64,000 nucleotides of DNA from Plasmodium malariae (Eukaryota; Apicomplexa; Aconoidasida; Haemosporida; Plasmodiidae): the NCBI RefSeq assembly GCF_900090045.1, contig NC_041786.1, forward strand, positions 2,536,501-2,600,500, given 5' to 3'. Under the pieces are notes generated by a model. The model searched no databases and was not told the DNA's origin. It worked only from the letters and a program-made list of their open reading frames with translations. Both the position numbers and the translations under genes were made by a program. Positions 54,443-64,000 of the stretch are shown piece by piece (the first letter of the stretch is position 1; every line of letters starts with the position of its first letter).

Positions 54443-55916
54443 AGTGGTATCCCCCTTTTCTTTTATTAATAAAAGAAGTGATAATCGACCATTTAGTGTA
54501 TTTCGTATTTTTTTATAGTAACAAAAATAATTAAATGAATAAAAAATAAATAAACATATTTGCTTATTTTTTAATTTTGCTTATATATCATTTTTTTTTT
54601 TTTAAAAATACTTTTTTTTAGTTTATGTAGAATTCTATTTTTCAAACTTTTTTAAATTTTTAACCAAGTTTTAGTTTTTTTATGTTAAAACTGTTATATA
54701 TTATACATTATGTTTTAGTTACATGTATTTTAATTTTTAACCTTACACATCCTAACGAAGGAATTTTTAAATATATAACATTCATACGTGCCATATATTT
54801 ATATATACATTTTTTATTCCGTTCATATACAATGGACGGTTATGCGTTGCTTTCTAAAACAATTTAACATTTAAGAAAATATATATTAAAATTGCTTCAA
54901 CATTTGGAATTTTATTTTCTCGATCTTGTACATTGCACAGAATAAATGCGCCTTTTTGTGCCGATGTGTCATTCTAGTTACGCATATATTTTTACTAGCT
55001 GTAATATGGTTAGTAGTTTTTAGTTTTTTTTAATATTAATGCGCTCTGCAAAATGCACATATATATTATATATATATAATTTGAAGAAAATAAAAAATAA
55101 AGAAAATACAAATATTTATAAAAAATATATTTGTTTGTCGTAGAATATAAATAGCACGCACGAAATGCTAATAAGGACAAACGAGTGAACAATAGCATCT
55201 TCATGTACATTGCGCGCGCACTAATGCACAACTGCCATAAAAAACTTGCATAAAAGTTGGAATATTTATTAATCTTTTGAAGTTATTATAAACATGTTAG
55301 GCAGCGTTATATACATATCTTTCCGCTTTAAATTTTTTAGTTTTTTTTCCATTTACATATAATGCTTTTCTCTTCCCTACGAAATATACGCTCATAATAT
55401 TTACAAAAACATTGAAAAAATATGGAACATTTGTGCGTTAAAAATTTGTTATATTACCTTAATAAAAATGCTTCAATAGGTTTATAGTTTATTCATATAC
55501 ATATAAAATATTATATAACACGATGAAGTATAAAATATAAAAGGTAGTAAAATTTAGTAAAAAATATAAGATAATGAAATAAAATATGCGAACTCGCTAA
55601 TATAAAAAGAACTTCTAAATATTTGTTCTTTATACAGAAATAAATAACAAAATACGTTTTACGCACATGTCAATATTGGCCTCATTTTTACTCAAGCATA
55701 CATAAAATAAGGCACTGATACCTAAGTGTTTGAATATATATATATATATATATATACATATGTGTACATGTTTGTGCGGACACTTCCTCTATTTTTACAT
55801 AGGATTTTACTGTTCCTTCAAAAAATAATTTTTTTTTTTTTTTTTTTTTCAGTTTAACATAAGACTAAAGTTAGATATGCTCGTAAATAATGATATTAAT
55901 AAAATGCCTTGGCGTT
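54443..55916. other. Convergent intergenic region
   Basis: 3' flanks of the unknown gene (+) and EF2 (-). It contains poly-T runs, (AT)n near 55738-55754, poly-T at 55831-55849, and an unusual G+C-richer patch near 55150-55260 with a GCGCGCGC core. No gene seen. Confidence 0.65.
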
Positions 55917-58415
55917 TTACAACTTATCTAGGTAGTTGTCTAGCTGTGGCATTTCCACTTTAATACCTTTTCTTTCTCTAATATTCATAATAATTTTATG
56001 TGAATTTTTATTTGAATCAAAAGGATCATCATAAAGAACTGACCAGTGATCAAAGACACACTGAGGAAAGGCTTGACCAGATGTAGCAGCACGTAAAGCT
56101 GATGTGAATCCAAATGATTCTGCAACAGGTAAATGAGCTTGAATTTTTAATAATGGTGTTCCTAATTTTTGATCTTCTGAAATAACAATACCTCTTCTTT
56201 TGTTTAGAACACTATAAACACCACTAACTACATCTTGGGGGCAACTAATGTCAACAAGATATATAGGTTCAACAAGTCTTGGATGAGCAGTTAATTCACA
56301 TGCATATATACACTTTTTACATGCAGGCATAATTTGTCCAGCACCTCTATGAATAGCATCAGCATGCATATGAACATCTAACATTCTATATTCACACCCT
56401 CTCATATTTTCTTCACATAAAACTCCTTCTTTTGATGCCCATTGAAAAGCTGCTACACAATGAACTTTAATTTCATTCATATATTGAATACCACTAGTGT
56501 TATCTGTTAATAAATTGGGACCTATAGTTTCTGGACCAAAAGCCCATATTTTTAAAGCTAAGTTTTTGTCCCATTGAAAATTACTATGTAAGTAATTTGC
56601 TCTTGTCTTAGGGTCATCTTTATCTGATACTTTACCTTTATCAATATCTTCTGGTAATCCTTCAGCCAATGGAAAAGCTTTCATAAATAAACGATTGTGT
56701 TTATTTGGTGATTTTCCTAAACAAGTAATTGTAGACTCTTCAGTTACGGTTTCTCTATATGAAACAACCGGGTCAGAAACAATAAAATCGATTTGTGCAT
56801 ATTCGTCTTTTAAATCTTTTAAACAAATTTCTATATGTAATTCACCACAACCTGAAATAATATGTTCTCCTGATTCGTCTGTAGTACATAAAACTAAAGG
56901 ATCTGATTTGGCTAATTTCTTAAGTCCATCAACTAATTTTGGTAGTTGTTTACTATCTTTTGGTTTCACAGCAACACGTACAACAGGAGAGACACTATAT
57001 TTCATATCTGCAATATTGTGTGCTTCTTTAAAAGTAGTAATAGTACCTGATTTCACTATATACTGATCAACACCTACTAAACAACAAGTATTACCGCAAG
57101 GTACATCTTGAACTTGTTCGGTATATCTACCCATCATTAAAACAGTTCGTTGAATGTTCTTTTCATATAAATCCGTTTTTTCTCCTGGAACGTAATGGGG
57201 ACCTTGTATTCTTACCTTCTGTCCTGTGGCAACTGTACCTGAGAACACACGACCAAATGCATAAAATCTTCCCTTATCAGATGTTGGTACCATCTTAGAA
57301 ATATACATCATCAATGGACCATTTGGATCACAATTACGTATAGCATTAGCAACTTCATCATCCATGGGACCTTCATATAAATTTTCTACACGATATTTTT
57401 GCGCATCAGCTGGTGAAGGTAAATGCGTAACAATCATTTCTAATAAAGTATCTCCTGCTGGTAACCATAATTGCATAGCTTTCTTTAATAACTGTTTTCC
57501 TGTTAATAATTTATCATCCCCTTTTAATTCTACTCCAATGTTCGTTAACATTTTTGAATATTTTTCCTTATCATCATTCATAATGGACTGACACAGATTT
57601 AAAATTGGTTCCATAATGAATTGACAAAATCCTCTTTTATATCCTTCTTGCTGATTTTTGGACCATTTTTTCGTTTTTGCATCATAAAAACTGTTACCCC
57701 ATAAACGTTGCATCATTTTGCTTTTTTCGATACCAAATTTCTTTGCATATATTCTTGAAAAGGTCTCTAAAGTAAAAGCCCATCCTTGTAAACCTGAACC
57801 AAAAGAAACTGTTCCTTTTTCAGGATATACTTGAATATCTCCCATTAATTTGTCTGTGTATGTAGAAATAATAACATTTACACTTTCAATTGTTCTTGCG
57901 AATGTTTGATAAATATCTTCAACCTCCATCTGCAATTCTAATAAAGCTCTATCCACCTTATTAACATGTAATACTGGTTTAATTCTCTCTCCTAATGCTT
58001 GATACAAAACCGTTTCTGTTTGTACACATACACCTTCGATGGTATCGACAACAACTAAAGCACCGTCTGTAACTCTTAAAGCTGCTGTAACTTCAGATGA
58101 AAAATCTACATGTCCTGGTGAATCAATTAAGTTGATAAGAAATGGCTTCTTTCCATCTCCATCTTCTAAATCGTGCTCAAAATACATAGATATACCTGTG
58201 GACTTAATTGTAATACACCTTTCTTGTTCATCTTGTCTTGTATCTGTAAAACGAGCATCTCCTGCATGTTTGCTAGATATAATACCAGCTTTGGAAACTA
58301 AGGAATCTGTTAATGTTGATTTTCCATGATCCACATGTGCTATAACAGACATGTTCCTGATTTGTTTTGTTTTTTCCATGATTTCACGGACCTGATCTAC
58401 TGTGAAGTTCACCAT
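55917..58415 (-). CDS. EF2: Elongation factor 2
   Basis: Single exon of 832 residues, full length for eukaryotic/apicomplexan EF2. It is the cytosolic GTPase that drives ribosomal translocation. All G motifs are present: A-H-V-D-H-G-K-S-T (about 26-34), the [12 protein letters not shown] switch II, and N-K-V-D-R. The phosphorylatable region [12 protein letters not shown] is intact. The diphthamide histidine sits in [10 protein letters not shown] (His about 689); the third position after it is Ala where many eukaryotes have Gly. The C-terminus ends D-N-Y-L-D-K-L, as in other EF2 proteins. Codon use is visibly more G+C-rich and less low-complexity than its neighbours, as expected for a highly expressed gene. 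EF2 is the target of the antimalarial candidate M5717/cabamiquine (established knowledge). Confidence 0.97.
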   Translation of the reverse strand: MVNFTVDQVREIMEKTKQIRNMSVIAHVDHGKSTLTDSLVSKAGIISSKHAGDARFTDTRQDEQERCITIKSTGISMYFEHDLEDGDGKKPFLINLIDSPGHVDFSSEVTAALRVTDGALVVVDTIEGVCVQTETVLYQALGERIKPVLHVNKVDRALLELQMEVEDIYQTFARTIESVNVIISTYTDKLMGDIQVYPEKGTVSFGSGLQGWAFTLETFSRIYAKKFGIEKSKMMQRLWGNSFYDAKTKKWSKNQQEGYKRGFCQFIMEPILNLCQSIMNDDKEKYSKMLTNIGVELKGDDKLLTGKQLLKKAMQLWLPAGDTLLEMIVTHLPSPADAQKYRVENLYEGPMDDEVANAIRNCDPNGPLMMYISKMVPTSDKGRFYAFGRVFSGTVATGQKVRIQGPHYVPGEKTDLYEKNIQRTVLMMGRYTEQVQDVPCGNTCCLVGVDQYIVKSGTITTFKEAHNIADMKYSVSPVVRVAVKPKDSKQLPKLVDGLKKLAKSDPLVLCTTDESGEHIISGCGELHIEICLKDLKDEYAQIDFIVSDPVVSYRETVTEESTITCLGKSPNKHNRLFMKAFPLAEGLPEDIDKGKVSDKDDPKTRANYLHSNFQWDKNLALKIWAFGPETIGPNLLTDNTSGIQYMNEIKVHCVAAFQWASKEGVLCEENMRGCEYRMLDVHMHADAIHRGAGQIMPACKKCIYACELTAHPRLVEPIYLVDISCPQDVVSGVYSVLNKRRGIVISEDQKLGTPLLKIQAHLPVAESFGFTSALRAATSGQAFPQCVFDHWSVLYDDPFDSNKNSHKIIMNIRERKGIKVEMPQLDNYLDKL

Positions 58416-61400
58416 TTTGTTCTACCTTTCTTTTTAATAAAAAAAAAAAAATAGTTGCACGTTTTTGGAATTTTTGTGTATTCCTTAATTTCTTTGCAAA
58501 TGCAAAACGGGGAAATGATACACGAATATGTGTATGTATATATATATATATATTACTCAAATTTCATATACTATATATATGCACCTACTACTTATTTATG
58601 TGAATGTTTTGTAAAGAGTTTGTATCATAAATATATTTTGCGCAAAAAGTATACACGTACAACAATATACATAAAATATTCCTTTTTTATGTATATATAT
58701 TGATAAATTATAAAACAAGAACATAAAATTATATCATAAAGCAGTTTATGATACACCATAGTATATATTTATATTTTTTATAAAAGATTCACTATTTTGT
58801 TTGGTTTGTTAACAATTTTACAAATTGTTTATTATTCTACATTTTTTTTTTTTTTTTTGAAGAGAATATATAAAAACGATAAATTACTTTATTTTTTTTT
58901 AATATGATTAAGCAAAATATTAAATAAAAAATTTTTTTTTCGTTAAAAAGTAAAATGGTGTATATCCATATATGCGCGTATGAATATGTATATATAAATA
59001 TTTATATATGTATGAAAAGTTTTTTTGTACATTTAATAAAAGATTGAAATGAAAAATATAATAAAATAGTAAAAAAATTGTTCGTCGTACATTTTACTGT
59101 TCATGTGTACGTATTAATATGGTTCATATAAATAGCCTTTTGAAAGTATAACATAAATAAAAGTATTAGCTTAAAAATGAAGTTATATGGAGCAGGGTAT
59201 TTTCTGTTACGTTTTTGAGAGGCGTGTGACAAAATACACGACTACATTATTACTCGTAATATATATCATAAAGCATTTGATTACAAAACTTGGCACCGAA
59301 AAGATAATTATATATATATTTATATATAATGAATGTACAATAACAAATATATAAGGTTTTCTGAAATCTTAAAGGTATGGTTATTGATGATATGCACGAA
59401 ATTGTTTTTACGTTAAATAAAAAGATTGTAATAAATATAACGCTGTGTATATACGTCCTTCTTTACATGAAAATATTCCTAAATTAAAAATGTATACTTC
59501 TTCCTTGAGAAAAATGTAAGAACATTTTATAATGCACTACACATAAAATGGGGCATATTACATATTTATATATATATATTTACCATTATACACATACATG
59601 TATATATATGTATTTTAGTTAAATTAGCATATATATATAGTAATTTGCCTACACTCAAAGGGTACTTCATTTATATTGTTTAAATAGCTTAAAAGAAATA
59701 TAAAAATCTGTTACTCAGAAAAAAATAAAATAAAATTTTGAATAGTATACAATATTTCCAATTAATATTATGCAATAATTTATAAACCTCATATAATTTT
59801 ATTAGTGTAACCTTTTAGGAATAATAAAAAAATAGATAAAAATTATATAATGTTAAATAAATGTTGATAAATTAATATTTAGAAAATTTTTTTATTTTTA
59901 CTAGCTTATTTTAATAAATATTTTTCATCGATATGTTTCCTATTAATTATATAATAATGTGCAATAGCCCGTTAATAATTCGTATAAGCTTATTTTCTTA
60001 CATATAAAAAGTATATTATTTAATATTGCAATTAATATTGCAATTAATATTGCAGATTGAATTTAAATAGTCCAATAAGGCAAAAAGAGAAAAAAAAAAA
60101 AAAAAAAACTGAAATGAAAACGAAATTGTAGTATACAGCAGAAGATCAGTTTCATAGTTAATTCTAGGTTTTTACTATATTTTTTTTTTTTTTTTAATAA
60201 CGTTAAACATATTTGAAGCGTAACATTTGCTAGTACATAAGAATTAATATACACATAAATATGTAAATATATATATATGCACATATATATATAAATATTA
60301 TGGCGTCCTTGGATTTTCACTTTTTGCCTATATATTTTCATCCTTATTTTAACGGCTAATAAATTCATTTTATAATAAAGTTCCAAACAAGAAATATTAT
60401 ATTCCTTTTAACAAAATGAGCTTTAATTTACATATATATATGCATGAATATATTTACGTACTTGTATGTATATGAATTAGGAAATAAGAAATCATCATTT
60501 CTTTAAAAATTAAGAGCTATTTTCATATTACTTTTGAAAATATATATTATTTTAAGAACATTTATTTAAAAAGCCCAACTTAGTACTAATTAACGAATAC
60601 TGTAATGACATGACGTAATGTTGTAAGTTTTATATCAAAACGAAGAAAATCTGACAGTTCCCAATGTAGTGTGTATTTGTTGTATTATGATTGTATATAT
60701 TTATATGTATATATTCTTTTCACTAATATATATTATGCAATAATATATTCCCCCATCAAATTTGCATTTATTACATTTATATCTTATTTATAAGTATTCA
60801 TCAGTGAAAATAATAATTTGCATATTCATCAGAAAAGTTTTGTAATCTTAAAGCTTTATATATACATATCACTTATATAACAAAAACGAAATAAAGCAAA
60901 AGTGAACGATACTTGTGTATTTAAAAGTATTATATACGTTGTACTTACTATATTGCCTCAGTGAAAAAATACGAAGTTTAAAAATTGTTCTCTTTAGAAG
61001 TACTGATTTGTAAAATTTTAGGTGAATTAAAAATAAGTTGGAACAATGCATATTTTTTCACGCATATTTTATGAAATACAGAATATATATATTGAAATGA
61101 TTTTATACGAATTCAATTAAATTTTTTTTAAAATTAAAAATGTATGTGATACTTAATTTTATTGAATAATACAAAAAAGCCAACTTTAAATTTGAAATAG
61201 TATGTATGTTTTATTAAAAATAGCAATATGATGAGTATGTGGATTTAATTTATTTATTTTTTCTTTTTTTTCCATTTCGTTTGTTATTTTGAAATTTTAG
61301 ACTGAGAAAACAAAAATTATGATATTTTTTATGTAAATGTACTGTCAACCTTCTTAACTTAAGAAAAAATAATATTAAACTTGTGTATATTTAACGCTAC

Positions 61401-62202
61401 GAATGATGTAAATTTACATATATAATCATTGTTATAAATATATTCATGAATTTCTGTTGATGTATGTATATTACCGTAAGTGTATTACGTAAGAATATTA
61501 CGTAAGTACTTTACACTAAGCATATTGCTGTTAGTATATTGCTTTGTATATGTGCTTAAATTAGAACATTTATGGACGAAAACCTTAAAAATATATTACG
61601 CAACAGTATAAATATAAGCATTATATTTTGTTAGTACTGCAGCAGTACCTATAGTATAAAGGGAAATTATATTTTCAACGGGTGTTTAATTAACTGCTTT
61701 AAGTTGTTACAGAGAAAAGAAAAAATTTTTCACATTTAGGTGATTTTTTTTCTCAAAAGAGGAAGGAATTGTGCATTGCAGAAATTTTAAATTGTATATA
61801 TAATACAAAAAATAAAAAGAAAAAAAAAGCCTTAATATATATAGATATATACATGCATTTACATGTATGCGTAAGTACTTGCATACACATAAGAGCAAAA
61901 AATGTTCACAACAATAATCGGAGTTCTTGATTTGCGATAAGGTAACTTTGTTGAGGACTAATCAAAAAAAATTCTATAAGATGAAAAAGTTTAACATTTA
62001 ATGTTAATAAATAATTAGAAATATAGTGAGCTCTTAGCATAAAATATATTTATAAATGAAATGTTTGACAAATTGATTAAATAGCAAAAATATATACATA
62101 TATACATATGAATAAATACATAAAACAAATATGTAAAATAAATATTCATATAACTAAGAAATAAAGCAAATAACTAACGCATGAAAACACAAGAAAACAA
62201 AA
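58416..62202. other. Divergent intergenic region between EF2 and the ARF-like gene
   Basis: A 3.8-kb upstream region for both genes. It contains a poly-A run just before the EF2 start (58438-58451), (AT)n blocks, poly-T near 58841-58858, three copies of a 12-bp attaatattgca unit at about 60019-60054, and a G+C-richer island at about 59175-59310. No coding gene is supported. Confidence 0.6.
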
Positions 62203-64000
62203 ATGTTTTCGCTTATTAAGTCAGTTTTTTCTAATTTTCAAGATGAAAAAGATTTAAAAATACTAATTATTGGTGAATGTGATTCAGGTAAGACAAGCTT
62301 ATTTAATTTAATTAGTAGCTACCATAATAAGAGTAAATATGATATCTTGAACACGGTGTTTTCAAAAAGTGATAATAGCAGTAACTGTGCTCTAGGTTTT
62401 AATACAAAAAAAATTATTTTTAATAGAAAAAATTTGAAAATATACGATTTAGAAGGAACAGCAACAAATACTATAAGCATTTATGACTGTTATTATGAGG
62501 ACACAGATGTCATTTTTTACGTAATTGATGCAAAAATTGAAAAACATATTTTTAAAGCAATTATATATTTAACTTGCTTAGGAAGAAATAGAATTAATGA
62601 TAAAAAAAAGAATAAAAATGAAAAAAAAGAGGAATTTTTAAGACCCATTATTATATTGGGGAATAAGTCCGAAGATAATTCTTCTTTTTTTTCTGCACCT
62701 TGTATATCTAATTATATTAAATCTATTGATATTTATAAGAATGAAAAATTCTGGCAATTTTTTTTATCGAATAATAACACATTTCTAAACTACTATTTAG
62801 GTGTATTGTATGAAAAGGTAGTTGACTACTTAATAATAAATAAATTTTCTCTAGACAAATTTTTAGTATTAGGGAAAGAAAAAGACTATAAACGAAGGGA
62901 AAAACAAGGGTTGGATAATTCAGAATTGTTAAAAAAATGTAGAAGTTTTATAGAGGATATAAAAAACAATAATAAACATTGTATAACCATAGATGAAGTA
63001 GAAAATAATGAATTACTTTGTTATATTTTGAAAAATATTGTTAACGAAAACATAAATTATTATAAATGTATACCAGTGGAAGTATACAATATAAGCGTAT
63101 TGAAAAATAAGGGAATTTATGAAGTTATTGAAGCAGTTTTTCAAAAGCACTTTAATAGGGATAATCGTACAATTAAAGGGTATACTTATAACAACTTTGA
63201 TGAAAAGGACACTAATGCAATGAAATTTGTAGACAGACAGATTAGTTTTTATGAGGATACTAATGGGAACTATTATCATTCTGAAAAGGGTGATTGTAAT
63301 ATAATTGTGTCCACTGCATATGGAAAAGATGTTTTAGAGGGTAATATTATTGATACGAAATATAATGATGATAAGTATGACGAAAAAAGTTATGAGAATA
63401 ACAAAGGGAATGAAACTTATAAAAATTGTCATATGAACATGAATAAAGGAAGAGATAATAGTAATGCATTAGTTTGTCCGTATTTATCAACGAAAAACGT
63501 GCCTTATGTACATGGTAGCAATCAGAATTATCTTTTGAATAATAATGAATCACGTAATAGTAGAACGGAGGACACGTTATCAAACACACGAAATAATGCA
63601 TATATCATGTATGAATATAATACTAATCCTGTTAATTTATTTATTGAACATATTCAACATGTATATTTTGGAAAAGATAGTTGTGAAAGTATTCCTAATA
63701 TATCAAACTCCTTGAAAGAGAAAAATGCAAAATATGAAAAAAAAAGTAATATTTTAAAAAAGACTCAACAGACAAAACAAATAGATTTAATGAATATGGA
63801 GAACAATGAAAGACAAAATGGGACCCATGTAGAGAAACCATCGCTCAAAAGAGCTGACCAGCAGCATCAAGAAAAAGTTGAGGTGAGGCAGGAATATGAG
63901 GAAGGCGCATACAAGGAGATGATAATATACGAGCAGAAAGAAACATTTGAGGAAAAGAAAACATTCGAGAATAATGAAACAATTGAGGAAAAAGAAACAC
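62203..64000 (+). CDS. Divergent ARF-like GTPase with long C-terminal extension (3' end outside window)
   Basis: Open from the ATG at 62203 to the window end, 599 codons with no stop, so the gene is partial. The first 33 residues mirror ARF proteins: an amphipathic N-terminal helix, then a beta strand and the P-loop G-E-C-D-S-G-K-T-S (24-32). The ARF switch I G-F-N is kept (about 65-67). Switch II reads D-L-E-G-T in place of ARF D-V/L-G-G-Q, so the usual catalytic Gln is absent. The N-K-x-D box appears as G-N-K-S-E. Gly2 is replaced by Phe, so ARF-type myristoylation is not possible. After about residue 300 the protein becomes a Lys/Asn/Glu-rich tail that enters an E-T-F-E-E-K-like repeat at the window edge. 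GTP binding is plausible; hydrolysis and cellular role are unknown. A long tail recalls ARL13-type proteins, but I cannot show that relationship. Confidence 0.72.
   Translation, partial: MFSLIKSVFSNFQDEKDLKILIIGECDSGKTSLFNLISSYHNKSKYDILNTVFSKSDNSSNCALGFNTKKIIFNRKNLKIYDLEGTATNTISIYDCYYEDTDVIFYVIDAKIEKHIFKAIIYLTCLGRNRINDKKKNKNEKKEEFLRPIIILGNKSEDNSSFFSAPCISNYIKSIDIYKNEKFWQFFLSNNNTFLNYYLGVLYEKVVDYLIINKFSLDKFLVLGKEKDYKRREKQGLDNSELLKKCRSFIEDIKNNNKHCITIDEVENNELLCYILKNIVNENINYYKCIPVEVYNISVLKNKGIYEVIEAVFQKHFNRDNRTIKGYTYNNFDEKDTNAMKFVDRQISFYEDTNGNYYHSEKGDCNIIVSTAYGKDVLEGNIIDTKYNDDKYDEKSYENNKGNETYKNCHMNMNKGRDNSNALVCPYLSTKNVPYVHGSNQNYLLNNNESRNSRTEDTLSNTRNNAYIMYEYNTNPVNLFIEHIQHVYFGKDSCESIPNISNSLKEKNAKYEKKSNILKKTQQTKQIDLMNMENNERQNGTHVEKPSLKRADQQHQEKVEVRQEYEEGAYKEMIIYEQKETFEEKKTFENNETIEEKET

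Noticed and set aside
1..64000. Search for tRNA, rRNA, snRNA, centromere and mobile elements
   Set aside because: No T-loop/anticodon architecture, conserved rRNA or snRNA words, transposase or reverse transcriptase coding, or long near-pure A+T block of the kind expected at a centromere was found by eye.

Overview
The window is nuclear chromosome sequence from a malaria parasite (genus Plasmodium). Intergenic DNA is extremely A+T-rich, with long poly-A/T and (AT)n tracts. Proteins carry asparagine-, lysine- and serine-rich low-complexity inserts, introns are short with GT..AG ends, and the genes include Apicomplexa-specific families (RON2, the LCCL/FNPA family, Plasmodium sortilin). From memory, the gene order matches one block of P. 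falciparum chromosome 14 (approximately PF3D7_1451000 to PF3D7_1452300), in reverse orientation. RON2 length and repeat content suggest a species other than P. falciparum, possibly P. malariae- or P. ovale-like. The species call is inference.

Layout, left to right: an IBA57/CAF17-like Fe-S assembly factor (-); a leucine-rich-repeat protein (-); rhoptry neck protein RON2 with a large 33-bp coding repeat (-); 40S biogenesis factor TSR1 (+); sortilin in four exons (-); calcineurin B in six exons, the first only 5 coding bases (+); the sexual-stage adhesive protein FNPA/LAP5 in two exons (+); a CWF18/CCDC12 splicing factor (+); the sirtuin Sir2B (-); an 11-exon SP-RING protein that reconstructs as an NSE2/MMS21-type SUMO ligase (-); a 1752-residue basic, Asn-rich protein of unknown function in two exons (+); elongation factor 2 (-); and a divergent ARF-like GTPase with a long tail, cut by the window end (+).

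The genes are independent housekeeping, invasion, sexual-stage and chromatin genes, not an operon. Some share themes. RON2 and sortilin both serve the rhoptry pathway, as cargo and sorting receptor, and calcineurin acts in invasion. Sir2B, the NSE2-like protein and possibly the unknown basic protein act on chromatin. TSR1, CWF18 and EF2 serve RNA and protein synthesis.

Between genes I found no tRNA, rRNA, transposon or CRISPR array. These spaces hold homopolymers, three clear minisatellites (20-, 25- and 34-bp units), a C10 tract and a few islands of higher G+C that might be non-coding RNA. Multi-exon models were built by hand from reading-frame continuity across GT..AG introns. No transcript evidence was available.
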